DNA of 64,000 nt from Phytoactinopolyspora limicola (lineage in GTDB: Bacteria; Actinomycetota; Actinomycetes; Jiangellales; Jiangellaceae), in NCBI RefSeq assembly GCF_011320225.1, contig NZ_JAAOEN010000002.1:434584-498583 (forward strand), written 5' to 3'. Shown in pieces: positions 50,554 to 59,623 of the stretch. A program made the translations under genes and the position numbers. The stretch's first letter is position 1; every line of letters starts with the position of its first letter. Below the pieces are notes generated by a model that searched no databases, had not been told where the DNA came from, and was given only the letters and a program-made list of their open reading frames with translations.

Positions 50554-50602
50554 ACACCTCGGATACCGGTCGAGCGACGAGCATGAAGTTGAGTGTGACG
50601 AC

Positions 50603-51475
50603 ATGACCGAACGGCTGGCCGTGAAGAAAACATACAAGTTGTACATCGGCGGCAAGTTCCCCCGCTCGGAGTCGGGCCGCTCCTATCCCGTCGCCGACGC
50701 CCAAGGCGAGTTTCTGGCCAATGCGGCGTGGGCTTCGCGCAAGGACGCTCGAGACGCGGTGGCGGCGGCCCGCAAGGCATTTCCGGGCTGGTCCGGCGCC
50801 ACGGCATACAACCGCGGGCAGGTGCTCTACCGGGTGGCCGAGGTGATGGAGGGCCGACGCGCGCAGTTCGTCGACGAGGTCGCCGCTGGTGAGGGTCTGA
50901 GTCGCAGCAAGGCCGAGCGCGCGGTCGACGAGTCGATCGACCGTTGGGTGTGGTACGCGGGATGGTCGGACAAGATCGCCCAGGTGGTGGGTTCGAGTAA
51001 CCCGGTGGCGGGGCCGTACTTCGACTTCTCGGTGCCCGAACCGACCGGGGTGGTGGCTGTGTTAGCCCCGCAGAGCTCGTCGTTGCTGGGGCTGGTCTCG
51101 GTGGTGGCGCCGGTACTCGTCGGCGGAAATACGGCCGTGGTGACGTCCTCATATGAACGGCCGCTGCCGGCCATCACGCTCAGTGAGGTACTCGCCACCT
51201 CTGACGTCCCGGGCGGCGTCGTCAATATCCTCACTGGACGGGTGGGCGATACCGCGCCGTCGCTGGCTGCACACATGGATGTCAATGCCATCGATCTTGC
51301 CGGTGCCGCCCACGATCACGGGAATGCGACACAACTGGAGCTCGCTGCCGCCGAGAACCTCAAACGGGTGATCCGTGCCCCGGAGGCCGAGCCGGACTGG
51401 GCCGCACAACCCGGCTTGAACCGGATCACGTCCTTCTTGGAAACGAAGACGGTCTGGCACCCGGTCGGCACCTGA
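50603..51475 (+). CDS. Aldehyde dehydrogenase-like protein lacking the catalytic domain
   Basis: A 290-residue protein corresponding only to the N-terminal NAD-binding part of an aldehyde dehydrogenase. YKLYIGGKFPRSESGR starts it, and PEPTGVVAVLAPQSSSLLGL takes the place of the usual PWNFP segment. The equivalent of the catalytic Glu is in QLELAAAENLKR without the LELGGK motif, and the Cys domain is missing. It ends cleanly with TKTVWHPVG, as its partners in other actinobacteria seem to, so it is probably a conserved accessory subunit rather than a new truncation. The ATG at 50603 is 49 bp after the full-length enzyme. Confidence 0.8.
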   Translation: MTERLAVKKTYKLYIGGKFPRSESGRSYPVADAQGEFLANAAWASRKDARDAVAAARKAFPGWSGATAYNRGQVLYRVAEVMEGRRAQFVDEVAAGEGLSRSKAERAVDESIDRWVWYAGWSDKIAQVVGSSNPVAGPYFDFSVPEPTGVVAVLAPQSSSLLGLVSVVAPVLVGGNTAVVTSSYERPLPAITLSEVLATSDVPGGVVNILTGRVGDTAPSLAAHMDVNAIDLAGAAHDHGNATQLELAAAENLKRVIRAPEAEPDWAAQPGLNRITSFLETKTVWHPVGT

Positions 51476-51490
51476 CCCTCCCACGTCCCC

Positions 51491-51560
51491 CAAGTCCCCG
51501 TGATCATTGGCTTTTGACTACCGGATTCGGTAGTCAAAAGCCAATGATCACGGGGACTTG
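51491..51560. terminator. Long perfect inverted repeat (33-bp arms)
   Basis: Arms at 51491-51523 and 51528-51560 match perfectly around a 4-nt loop, between convergent genes. The arm begins CAAGTCCCCGTGATCATT, sharing the CCCC(A/G)TGATCAT module with other palindromes here. The right arm holds the stop codon of the minus-strand membrane protein. Confidence 0.7.
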
Positions 51561-52825
51561 GTTTCGAGGTCCACGGTGGGCAGGTGCACTCCGTAGGGCG
51601 CGTCGAGCGACGGTTCGGTGCAGGCGTCGTCTACGTCGCCGTCCAGATAGACATCGCCGTCATAGCCATGCTCGTCGTCTCGCATGGACGACAACCGCGG
51701 GTAAACGTTGCTACCCCACGGGTCGGCCACTGAGAAGCTCTCACCCCACGGCGCGTCGACGCAGTTCGGCGCCGGCAGCACCAGCGGTGTTCCATCCTGG
51801 TTGTACAGGCGTACCCCGATGAGCAGTTCACCATCGGGGCCGTAGGGGAAGATGTTGGACACGTTCTCCCCGTCGGCCAGCCACTGCTCGCCGTACGTGT
51901 CGCCGATGTAGTCGCCCTGCGGCTGATACTCGTCCGCGTAGTATTCGTCGTGGTCAGGCCACGTATCGGCGTAGAACACCTGGCCGGCGCTACTGACCAT
52001 CGACGACGCAACCGCTACCCCCGCCACCAGGGCCGCGGCGTTGACACCCACCATCGCTGTCCGCCAGTCCCCAGCAAGCCTGCCGTCCACCGCGCGCAGT
52101 CCGAGCCACACCGACGCAACCGCCGCGGCGAAGAACACGGCCAGGCCAAGGCCGGCTGAGCTGACGTAGCCCACGGCCAATCCCACTATCGCGGCCCGGA
52201 CCAGCCACCACGCTGGCCGCAGCGAACGTGTATACCCCAGGGCCGGTTCACCCCACGGTTGTCGCCGCAGCCACCGGTCCGCCTTCAGCACGTATGCCGC
52301 ACCCGGGATGCTGTGCAGTTCGGCACTGCGGTCGTCAGCTCGGGTCGCCAACGCCAGGATGCAGGCCACGGCGGTCACGGAGGCGACGAGCGAGGCCGCC
52401 AGCCATGCCATGGCCTCGGGACCGACGAACAAGACACCGGCGACGCCGATGCCGGCGCAGGCGAGGGCCGCTCCCGCCATTACCGCGGCCAGAAACCGCA
52501 CCGCCCGGCGAAAGACGCCGACTCGGGTGCTGGGTGGTCGCGCGCGGAGCCCGGCCGCGGCCCGCAGATCCGCCGCGTACTGGGCCGGTGACCCCAAGCG
52601 GGCGATCAGGATCGCACCGGACAGGCCCTCACCTAACTCGGCCGCCACGGCGTCGAGGTGCTCACGCACGTCGGACAGGATGTCCGCCTGCTCGTCGGCG
52701 TCGAGATCCGCGGTCGCGTCCCGGATCTCACCGAGGTACCAGACCACGGCGGGGTGAGTGTCGCGACGTTCCGTGTTGTCCCGCACCACGCCTTCAGGGT
52801 CAACGTTCTCGTGTTCGGCGTTCAC
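51548..52825 (-). CDS. HAAS-domain multipass membrane protein
   Basis: A 425-residue protein. The first 100 residues (VWYLGEIRDATADLDADEQA, REHLDAVAAELG, RLGSPAQYAADLRAAAG) form the HAAS/DUF1700 helical domain that usually accompanies PadR regulators. About six transmembrane segments follow, then a C-terminal 130-residue, Asp- and Tyr-rich extracytoplasmic domain with no recognised family. The GTG at 52825 is 4 bp after the padR stop, with AAAGG upstream. By analogy with known PadR-HAAS pairs it is probably the target of that regulator. Its last codons lie in a long hairpin. Confidence 0.8.
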   Translation of the reverse strand: MNAEHENVDPEGVVRDNTERRDTHPAVVWYLGEIRDATADLDADEQADILSDVREHLDAVAAELGEGLSGAILIARLGSPAQYAADLRAAAGLRARPPSTRVGVFRRAVRFLAAVMAGAALACAGIGVAGVLFVGPEAMAWLAASLVASVTAVACILALATRADDRSAELHSIPGAAYVLKADRWLRRQPWGEPALGYTRSLRPAWWLVRAAIVGLAVGYVSSAGLGLAVFFAAAVASVWLGLRAVDGRLAGDWRTAMVGVNAAALVAGVAVASSMVSSAGQVFYADTWPDHDEYYADEYQPQGDYIGDTYGEQWLADGENVSNIFPYGPDGELLIGVRLYNQDGTPLVLPAPNCVDAPWGESFSVADPWGSNVYPRLSSMRDDEHGYDGDVYLDGDVDDACTEPSLDAPYGVHLPTVDLETKSP

Positions 52826-52829
52826 GCCT

Positions 52830-53171
52830 TTACCTTTCAGATGTACGTCCGGTGGTCTCACCCAGCAGCCCATCGACGGTGCCAACGAACTCCTGCCAGG
52901 TCTTGCCGGATCGGGCCAGCTGGTCGTGGCCGGCTCCGTTCAGGCTGTAGTACTTGCGGTGCGGTCCTTCCAGCGACGGGACCATGTAGGTGGTCAACGC
53001 CCCCGATTGGTACAGCCGGCGCAGGGTTCCGTAGACCGAAGCGTCTCCGACCTCGTCGAGCCCGGCGGCCCGTAGCCGGCGCACGACGTCGTATCCGTAT
53101 CCGTCCGACTCACGGAGCACGGCTAACACGGCGAGGTCGAGTGCTCCTTTGAGGAGCTGACTGGTGTCCAT
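52830..53171 (-). CDS. PadR-family regulator
   Basis: A 113-residue PadR protein with the winged helix-turn-helix LKGALDLAVLAVLRESDGYGYDVVRRL, GDASVYGTLRRLYQSGAL and a C-terminal dimerisation helix (LNGAGHDQLARSGKTWQEFV). The ATG at 53171 has GGGAAGGTG upstream; a GTG two codons earlier is possible. It is co-transcribed with the HAAS membrane protein and probably represses both, perhaps through an ACAGTACTGT element at 53214-53223. Confidence 0.88.
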   Translation of the reverse strand: MDTSQLLKGALDLAVLAVLRESDGYGYDVVRRLRAAGLDEVGDASVYGTLRRLYQSGALTTYMVPSLEGPHRKYYSLNGAGHDQLARSGKTWQEFVGTVDGLLGETTGRTSER

Positions 53172-53554
53172 GGTCACCTTCCCATCACCGGCCGATCCAG
53201 TATTACGTTAAACACAGTACTGTCTATGACACAGATCCACCACGACCCCGAGGGTCGACACGCCGAGCCGGCACGATCGGCACAGCATCGGCGCCATAGC
53301 GCCACGGCATCCGGCCCCACTGCCTCCAGGTACTCGTGCCGGGTCGCTCCGGCACCATCCGCCCCAGCCGTCCAGTAACATCGGCGTCACTCAGAGCTTC
53401 CGCCAATAGCTCGGTGGAGCTGAGCCAGTGGAGGAGCGAGCATGGCAAGGCGGAGGAGGAGGTCGATGCGGCGCCACCGATCGACGACGACAACGAAGCC
53501 AGGCGACGCTCGTCCGCTGGCTCAGCCCGCCAGCATCTATTGGCGGACGCTCTT
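53172..53554. promoter_or_regulatory. Divergent regulatory region, padR/response regulator
   Basis: No gene seen in these 383 bp. The 10-bp palindrome ACAGTACTGT at 53214-53223, about 45 bp upstream of padR, is a candidate PadR operator. The frame of the response regulator continues upstream of 53555 without homology, so that part is taken as leader. Confidence 0.45.
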
Positions 53555-54295
53555 ATGCGAGTTCTAGTGGTCGAAGACGACGACAGCTTTGCCGACGCGC
53601 TCGGCACAGCCCTACGCCGGCATGGCCACGACGTACTGCGCGCCTCCTCCGGTGCCCAAGCCATCGAGGCTCCCCCGGCCGACCTCGTCCTCCTCGACCT
53701 CGGCCTACCCGACATCGACGGCATCGAAGTGCTGCGCCGGATCCGCGCCCGCAGCGAGGTCGGCGTCATCGCCATCACCGCCCGTGGCGAAGAGTCACAA
53801 CGAGTGCTCGGGCTGCGCAACGGCGCCGACGACTACCTGGTCAAGCCGTTTGGTATGGCGGAGCTGTCCGCCCGGATGGACGCCGTACTCCGCCGGTCCC
53901 GCCGCTCCAGTCCACCACCGGGGCAACGGCTGCGCATCGGTCTGGTAGAGGTTGACCTCGCCGAACGGGCCGTCTTCTCCGACGCCGGCCCGGTCGCGCT
54001 GACCCGCAAGGAGTTCGACCTGCTGGCAGCCCTGATCCGCGCCGGCGGTGCGGTGCTCAGCCGCGACCACATCCTGGCGGAGGTGTGGCAGACCACCTGG
54101 CGTGGCGTCGCCCGGAGCCTGGAGGTCCACGTCGCCAGCCTCCGTTCCAAACTCGGCGTACCGGGCCTGATCCAGACGGTACGCGGCGTCGGTTACCGGC
54201 TGGCGATCCCGGCCCGGCCGACCGACCCTCCCATCGACGACACCGTCGTCACCATCACCGCCGCTCCTGAAGCGGACGGTCCGGGCCCCCGCTGA
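53555..54295 (+). CDS. OmpR-family response regulator
   Basis: A 246-residue two-component regulator. The receiver domain begins MRVLVVEDDDSFADALG with the acidic pocket, the phosphoacceptor Asp in LVLLDLGLPDIDG, Thr in AITARGEE and Lys in DDYLVKPFG. The C-terminal winged helix includes ALTRKEFDLLAALIRAGGAV and TVRGVGYRL. The ATG at 53555 starts directly at the first receiver strand. It lies 10 bp upstream of its kinase gene and beside the TRAP transporter genes, which it probably controls. Confidence 0.93.
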   Translation: MRVLVVEDDDSFADALGTALRRHGHDVLRASSGAQAIEAPPADLVLLDLGLPDIDGIEVLRRIRARSEVGVIAITARGEESQRVLGLRNGADDYLVKPFGMAELSARMDAVLRRSRRSSPPPGQRLRIGLVEVDLAERAVFSDAGPVALTRKEFDLLAALIRAGGAVLSRDHILAEVWQTTWRGVARSLEVHVASLRSKLGVPGLIQTVRGVGYRLAIPARPTDPPIDDTVVTITAAPEADGPGPR

Positions 54296-54305
54296 CGAGG
54301 CCCAC

Positions 54306-55895
54306 GTGCGCCGCCGGTTGCTCACCGCGTACCTGCTGATGCTCTTCGCCGTGCTGGTGGCAGTGGCAGTGCCGTATGCCACCTCCACCGCGACCCGCGA
54401 TACCCAGGCCGTCTTCATCGACCAACTCAACGACACCGCTCGGTTCGCCTCGCTGGCCGAGCCGGCGCTGCGTTCCGGCGAAACCGTCATGCTCGAGGCC
54501 GAACTGATCCGCTACGACGAGCTCTACGGCGTCGGTGCGGCCGTGCTCGACATGAACCGGGAGCTGATCGCCGCCTCCCGGACCGGGCTACAGCTGGACG
54601 ACAACACGATCCACGCTCAGATCGACGCCGGCCTGTCCGGCGAGCGCTCCGGCATCGACCAGGTGGTCTGGCCATGGGACCACGAGCCGCTGGCGTTGGT
54701 CGAACCGGTGGGCCGCGGCGGCGAGGTCATCGGAGTGGCGGTGACCGTCGCCGAAACCGGCCAGCTGCGCACGCAGATCCTTCGACAATGGAGCCTGCTC
54801 GCCGCCATCGCCGCGGTAGCGATGGCATTATTCACGCTGGCCGCGGTCGCATTGGCCCGGTGGACACTCCGGCCGGTCCAGGATCTGGACGCGGTTGCCC
54901 ACGACATCAGCGCCGGATCGTTCGACGCTCGAGTGCCGGAGGACGAAGGGCCGGTGGAACTACGCCGGCTGGCGGCGTCGTTCAACACCATGGCCGACAC
55001 GGTCACCGGCGCACTCACCCGGCAGAAAGCGTTCGTCTCACACGCCAGCCATCAGATGCGCACCCCGCTCGGTGCCCTCCGGCTGCGCCTGGAGAACCTG
55101 GCCGAGCACGTCCGTCCCCAAGGCGAGCGGGAACACCAGTTGACCGTCGCGGAGACCTCACGCCTCGCCGGGATCCTCACCGGCCTGCTGGCGTTGGCGA
55201 GGGCGGAAGGAAGTGAGCTGGATCTCGTCGAGGTCGACCTCGACGAGGTGGTCGAGGGCCGGCTCTTGGCCTGGGAATCGGTCGCCGCCGCCCAGGGGGC
55301 ACAACTGCGTCACCTCGGGGGCATCCAGCAGCCCGTCCTCGCGGTGCCGGAAGCACTCGAGCAGGCCATGGACGCGCTCATCGACAATGCGTTGAAGTTC
55401 GGCTCCGCCGGCGGCGTCGTCACCCTCCGCACTGGGCTCTGCCCTGTCGTCTCAACCCCACCGACCGACAGAACAACAGCCATCCCGGCTGGAGCGGTGG
55501 TCGATACGACGGATACCCCGGTGAGCCCAACCCCGACGGTGCCCATGGCCGAGATCCACGTCGTCGACGACGGCCCCGGGCTCAGCGCCGACGAGCGCGG
55601 ACACGCACGTGAACGCTTCTGGCGTGCCCCCGCCCACCAGAACATCCCCGGGTCCGGGCTGGGCCTAGCCATCGTCGACGAGTTGATCACCGCATGTGGT
55701 GGGGAGTTCACCCTGCTCGACGCCGAGCCGCATGGGCTCGACGCCCGGATCCGGCTGCGGATCAGCGCGAGCGCTCCTCCCGGTAGTACCGAGCCGCCCC
55801 ATCGTGGAGGTCGAGCGGGTAGGTCGAGAACGCCGCCCGAAGGTTCAGCCGACGCGCCTCAGGATGTGCCCGGGCCAACTCGTCGCGGGCGGTGA
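54306..55895 (+). CDS. Sensor histidine kinase
   Basis: A 529-residue membrane kinase. TM1 is at the N terminus (LLTAYLLMLFAVLVAVAVPY), an extracytoplasmic sensor of about 130 residues follows, then TM2 (LLAAIAAVAMALFTLAAVAL) and HAMP. The HisKA motif is FVSHASHQMRTPLG, and the ATPase domain has DNALKFGSAG, VVDDGPGL and GSGLGLAIVDEL. An insert rich in Thr and Pro splits the ATPase domain near residue 385. The Pro/Arg-rich last 40 residues are antisense to the end of the neighbouring TAXI gene and look like read-through of a lost stop. Starts at GTG. Confidence 0.9.
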   Translation: MRRRLLTAYLLMLFAVLVAVAVPYATSTATRDTQAVFIDQLNDTARFASLAEPALRSGETVMLEAELIRYDELYGVGAAVLDMNRELIAASRTGLQLDDNTIHAQIDAGLSGERSGIDQVVWPWDHEPLALVEPVGRGGEVIGVAVTVAETGQLRTQILRQWSLLAAIAAVAMALFTLAAVALARWTLRPVQDLDAVAHDISAGSFDARVPEDEGPVELRRLAASFNTMADTVTGALTRQKAFVSHASHQMRTPLGALRLRLENLAEHVRPQGEREHQLTVAETSRLAGILTGLLALARAEGSELDLVEVDLDEVVEGRLLAWESVAAAQGAQLRHLGGIQQPVLAVPEALEQAMDALIDNALKFGSAGGVVTLRTGLCPVVSTPPTDRTTAIPAGAVVDTTDTPVSPTPTVPMAEIHVVDDGPGLSADERGHARERFWRAPAHQNIPGSGLGLAIVDELITACGGEFTLLDAEPHGLDARIRLRISASAPPGSTEPPHRGGRAGRSRTPPEGSADAPQDVPGPTRRGR

Positions 55896-56715
55896 ACAGT
55901 AGCTCCGTCAGTTGGAAAGCCAGAGATTCGTCCATGTCCTCGTGGACGACGAGGTAGTTGGGAACACCGATGGTGGCCGTCGTCGCCGGCATGCCGTACA
56001 TCGATCGCGGGATGCTGCGCTCGGTGTACAGCTCGCCGAACCGTTCCCGCATCAGTGGAACCTGGTCGCCGAGGTCGACCAGCCGGATCCGGCCGGCCTC
56101 GGCCAGCTCTTTGATCGCCGCCGTCGGCAGCCCGGCGGAGAAGAAGAACGCCGAGATCTCCCCTTCCGCGATGGCCACCGCCGACTCGTCGATGTTCAGC
56201 CGGTGCCGGTGGATATCGGCTTCGGCGTCCATCTGGGCCACCTCCAAGAGTCGGTCGACGATCACCTCGGTGCCGGATCCGGCCGCTCCCGTGGACACTT
56301 CATGCCCACGCAGGTCATCGAGTGTGCGGATGTCGGATTCGATCGCCACGGCCAGGTGAACGTAGTTGTCGTAGAGCCTGGCCAGCGCCCGGATCGGCTG
56401 TTGCTCGTCGAACGGGTCAGCCCCTTCGGCGGCCAGCTGCACGGAGTCGGCCAGGCTGAACGCGACCTCGGCGTCACCCGCGACCACCATCCGGATGTTG
56501 TCCAACGATGCCGCGGTCTCCAGCACCCGCGGACGTAACCCCGGCAACTGGGTGCCAACCGCGTCGGCCAGGCCGTGCCCGTAGTCGAAATACACGCCGC
56601 CCGCACCACCGGTAGCGATGCGCAGATCTCCGGTAGGGCCGTCCTCGGAGCAGGCAGTGGCCGAGCCGGCCAGTATGGCCAGCCCCAGACCCACGGCGGT
56701 GAGCAGCCGTCTCAT
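55762..56715 (-). CDS. TAXI-family TRAP binding protein, divergent copy
   Basis: A 317-residue periplasmic-type substrate-binding lipoprotein. The signal peptide ends in a lipobox-like LAGSATACS. The TAXI start is LRIATGGAGGVYFDYGHGLA, followed by DNIRMVVAGDAEVAFSLAD, STGAAGSGTEVIVDRLLE and NYLVVHEDMDE. It differs considerably from the two tandem TAXI genes next door, so it probably binds another ligand or senses for the kinase. Its end overlaps the kinase gene antisense by 134 bp. It is divergent from the second TAXI gene across 173 bp. Confidence 0.87.
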   Translation of the reverse strand: MRRLLTAVGLGLAILAGSATACSEDGPTGDLRIATGGAGGVYFDYGHGLADAVGTQLPGLRPRVLETAASLDNIRMVVAGDAEVAFSLADSVQLAAEGADPFDEQQPIRALARLYDNYVHLAVAIESDIRTLDDLRGHEVSTGAAGSGTEVIVDRLLEVAQMDAEADIHRHRLNIDESAVAIAEGEISAFFFSAGLPTAAIKELAEAGRIRLVDLGDQVPLMRERFGELYTERSIPRSMYGMPATTATIGVPNYLVVHEDMDESLAFQLTELLFTARDELARAHPEARRLNLRAAFSTYPLDLHDGAARYYREERSR

Positions 56716-56888
56716 GGCACCCGACCATAGTGACCGCGCTGAGCACACCGCCAGCCGAGGGAAGCTCAGAGCTTGCTCAACTCCCGGGGTCGAACTGGCT
56801 ACAAATGCCCGTACCCATCGATACCGTCCGTGGCGTCCCGTGATCCGGGTCACCGTGCCATCCACTCGACGACGAGAAGGAGCCTTTC

Positions 56889-57905
56889 ATGCACCGCCGG
56901 ACCCGCACCACCGCGTTGACCGCTGTGACCTGCGCCGCCATGGCTGCCGCCGCCGGCTGTTCACAGCCGGCGGACCGGGGTGGTGACGACGAACCGAGCA
57001 GCCTGTCCATCGCCACGGGCACCACGTCCGGCATCTACTACCCGGTGGGTGGCGCGATGGCGGAGATCATCGACCGCAACGCCGACGGGTTGAGCGCCAG
57101 CGCCGAGGCGACGGGGGCATCGGTCGAAAACCTGCGGCTGCTCGGCAGCGGCGAAAGCGACCTGGCGATCTCCCAGGGGGACGTGGTCTACCAGGCGTTC
57201 CACGGCGAGGGCGAGTTCGAGGACGAGTCCATCGAGACTCAGACGCTGATGGTGCTCTATCCGAACGTCTACCACGCGGTGTCGCTCGCCTCCATCCACG
57301 ACCGGCTTGACTTGGCATGCTTCAGCGACGTCGCCGGGCATCGCTTCTCGGTGGGTGCGCCGGGTAGCGGCAACGAACTGGCCACGAACCTCGTGTTCGA
57401 CGCCCTCGGCATGTCACCGGACTCGGATATCTCGCGGCAACGGTACGCGTACGCGGAGACCGCGCGGGCCCTGCGGGAGGGCCAGGTCGACGCGGGCTCA
57501 TGGGTCGTCGGTGAAGGCCACGGCTCCCTCGGTGAGCTGGAGGCCACCGACCCGATCCACCTGATCCCGATCTGCGACGACGAACTGAGCCAGGTCACCG
57601 ACCGGCACCCGTTCTACACACCGCACACGATCGCCGGCGGCACCTATGCGACCGTCGACGACGACGTATCGACCATCGCACTCTGGAACGTCGTCGCCGT
57701 CCCGCCGGACATGTCCGAAGAACGTGGCTACGAACTCGCGACGGTCCTGTACGACAACGTCGAGTCCATCAACCAGGTGTACGCCGGCGGCGCCGACTAT
57801 CTCGTGCTCGAGACGCTGGAGCACAGCCCGGTACCTCTGCACCCCGGGGTCATCCGCTACGCCGAGGAGCAGGGCGTCGAGATCCCCGACGAGCTGCGTC
57901 CGTAA
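56889..57905 (+). CDS. TAXI-family TRAP binding lipoprotein, tandem copy A
   Basis: A 338-residue substrate-binding lipoprotein of a TRAP transporter. The lipobox is AAAAGCS near residue 23. The binding domain starts LSIATGTTSGIYYPVGGAMA and includes ATGASVENLRLL, LMVLYPNVYHAVSLAS, FSVGAPGSGNELATN and ALREGQVDAGSWVVGEG. The ATG follows AGAAGGAG. It lies 12 bp before a close copy. TAXI proteins commonly capture dicarboxylates or amino acids such as glutamate; the ligand here is unknown. Confidence 0.92.
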   Translation: MHRRTRTTALTAVTCAAMAAAAGCSQPADRGGDDEPSSLSIATGTTSGIYYPVGGAMAEIIDRNADGLSASAEATGASVENLRLLGSGESDLAISQGDVVYQAFHGEGEFEDESIETQTLMVLYPNVYHAVSLASIHDRLDLACFSDVAGHRFSVGAPGSGNELATNLVFDALGMSPDSDISRQRYAYAETARALREGQVDAGSWVVGEGHGSLGELEATDPIHLIPICDDELSQVTDRHPFYTPHTIAGGTYATVDDDVSTIALWNVVAVPPDMSEERGYELATVLYDNVESINQVYAGGADYLVLETLEHSPVPLHPGVIRYAEEQGVEIPDELRP

Positions 57906-57917
57906 GCGGGATCGAGC

Positions 57918-58994
57918 ATGCGCTCCAGGCGGCGACCACGACGTCGCCGAACCCGCACCGCCGTTCTCTCCACCGCCACCTGCACCGCGCTGGCCGCCAC
58001 CGCATGCGCCGCATCGGGGTCGGCTGGTGCGGGCGCCGGAGATGCGGCCAGCGACGCCTCCGCGTCGCGGCTGTCCGTCGCCACCGGGACCACGTCGGGC
58101 ATCTACTACCCCGTCGGCGGGGTGATGTCGGAGATCATCAACCGTGAGATCGCCGACACCAGCGCCAGCGTTGAGGCGACCGGCGCGTCGGTAGAGAACC
58201 TGCGGCTGCTCGACAGCGGCGACGCCGACCTCGCCATCGCCCAGGGCGACGTCGTCTACCAGGCCGTCCACGGAGAGGGCGAGTTCGCCGGCGAACCGAT
58301 CGAGGCACAGACCCTGATGGTGCTGTACCCGAACGTGTACCACGCGGTGTCGCTGGCCTCCGTCCACAACCGGCTCGGCCTGGACTGCTTCAGCGACATC
58401 GCCGGGCGCCGGTTCTCCGTCGGCGCTCCCGGCAGCGGCAACGAACTGGCGACCAACCTCGTCTTCGACGCCCTGGACCTAGCGCCGGACTCGGACATCT
58501 CCCGGCAACACCTCGCCTATGCCGACACCGCACGGGCGCTGTCCGACGGCGAGTTGGACGCTGGGTCGTGGGTGGTCGGCGAGGGCCATGGCTCACTACG
58601 TGAGCTGGAGGCCTCCGACCCGATCCACCTGATACCACTCTGCGACGACGAACGCGACCAGATCACCAGGCGATACCCGTTCTACCGCACCCACACGATC
58701 CTGGCCGACACCTACACGACCGTGGACCACAACGTCTTGACGATCGCACTGTGGAACGTGGTCGCGGTGAACCCGAGTATGTCCGAGGAACGCGGCTACG
58801 AGCTGGCCCGGGCGTTCTACGAGAACACCGACGCGATCGGCCAGGTCTACGACGGCGGCGCCCGGTACTTGACGCTGGGCTCCTTGCAGAACAGTCCGGT
58901 CCCCCTGCACCCCGGGCTCACCCGGTACGCCGAGGAGCAAGGTTTCACCGTCCCGGACGAACTCCGAGACCCCGGTCCGGCAGCGGACGGATGA
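57918..58994 (+). CDS. TAXI-family TRAP binding lipoprotein, tandem copy B
   Basis: A 358-residue paralogue of the preceding gene, with most positions of the binding domain identical (SVATGTTSGIYYPVGG, ATGASVENLRLLDSGDADLA, LMVLYPNVYHAVSLAS). The Arg-rich leader and a Gly/Ala/Ser linker after the lipobox-like TACA are different. Clear tandem duplication. Its stop overlaps the start of the DUF1850 gene (ATGA). Confidence 0.92.
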   Translation: MRSRRRPRRRRTRTAVLSTATCTALAATACAASGSAGAGAGDAASDASASRLSVATGTTSGIYYPVGGVMSEIINREIADTSASVEATGASVENLRLLDSGDADLAIAQGDVVYQAVHGEGEFAGEPIEAQTLMVLYPNVYHAVSLASVHNRLGLDCFSDIAGRRFSVGAPGSGNELATNLVFDALDLAPDSDISRQHLAYADTARALSDGELDAGSWVVGEGHGSLRELEASDPIHLIPLCDDERDQITRRYPFYRTHTILADTYTTVDHNVLTIALWNVVAVNPSMSEERGYELARAFYENTDAIGQVYDGGARYLTLGSLQNSPVPLHPGLTRYAEEQGFTVPDELRDPGPAADG

Positions 58995-59530
58995 TCGCGA
59001 GATGGCGAGCGGCTCGCCGGCGGCCACGGGCGGCGGCGGTGGTCACCATGATCACCGCCGGCGCTCTGGTCGCTGCCATGTTCGTGCCGGTGTGGCCCGC
59101 GCTGTCGATCCACCCCGACGGTGCCTCAGCCGGCCACGAACGGATCACCGCCGGGGAGCAGTTCGGGCTCAGCTTCGTCCACTCCGTCGACCACCTGCCC
59201 GTCGAGGACTGGTACCGCGTCGACGGCGCCGACATCGTGCAGGAGTCCACTCGGCTCCGGCAGTTCGGCGCCGGCATGGGCCACATCGCCGGGGTGGGCC
59301 GCGGCCATGATGCGGGCGACTGGTGGGAGATCACCGGAATGGAGCGGCACATCGGCGAACTCGTCGTCCGAGTTGGTAGCGCGGGTGTCGACCACCAGCT
59401 GCATCTCGGTGATCGGCGCATCCCGCTGACCCGTTGCTGGGCCGGGCAGCGGGTCACGGTCAGCGCCACCCGCATCTCCACGCTGCGCGTCCTGACCAGC
59501 CATCTCCAGCCGTCCGCCTGCGAGCCGTAG
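58991..59530 (+). CDS. DUF1850 protein, TRAP transporter accessory
   Basis: A 179-residue protein with an N-terminal transmembrane helix (VVTMITAGALVAAMFVPVW) and an extracytoplasmic domain with FGLSFVHSVDHLPVEDWYRV, the DUF1850 core. DUF1850 genes regularly lie between TAXI binding proteins and fused permeases. The role is not established; assembly or ligand handover is possible. It overlaps the second TAXI gene by 4 bp. Confidence 0.85.
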   Translation: MIARWRAARRRPRAAAVVTMITAGALVAAMFVPVWPALSIHPDGASAGHERITAGEQFGLSFVHSVDHLPVEDWYRVDGADIVQESTRLRQFGAGMGHIAGVGRGHDAGDWWEITGMERHIGELVVRVGSAGVDHQLHLGDRRIPLTRCWAGQRVTVSATRISTLRVLTSHLQPSACEP

Positions 59531-59553
59531 CCGGCTGGCGACCACACCCGCAC

Positions 59554-59607
59554 CCGCTACGTCACGGCCTCGTCCCACACCCGCTACGTCATGGCCTCGT
59601 CCCACAC
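59554..59607. repeat. 27-bp tandem duplication
   Basis: Two adjacent 27-bp copies (59554-59580 and 59581-59607) with one difference, immediately upstream of the permease start. It may alter the spacing between the two coupled genes. Confidence 0.8.
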
Positions 59608-59623
59608 CCGCCCGGAGACCACG

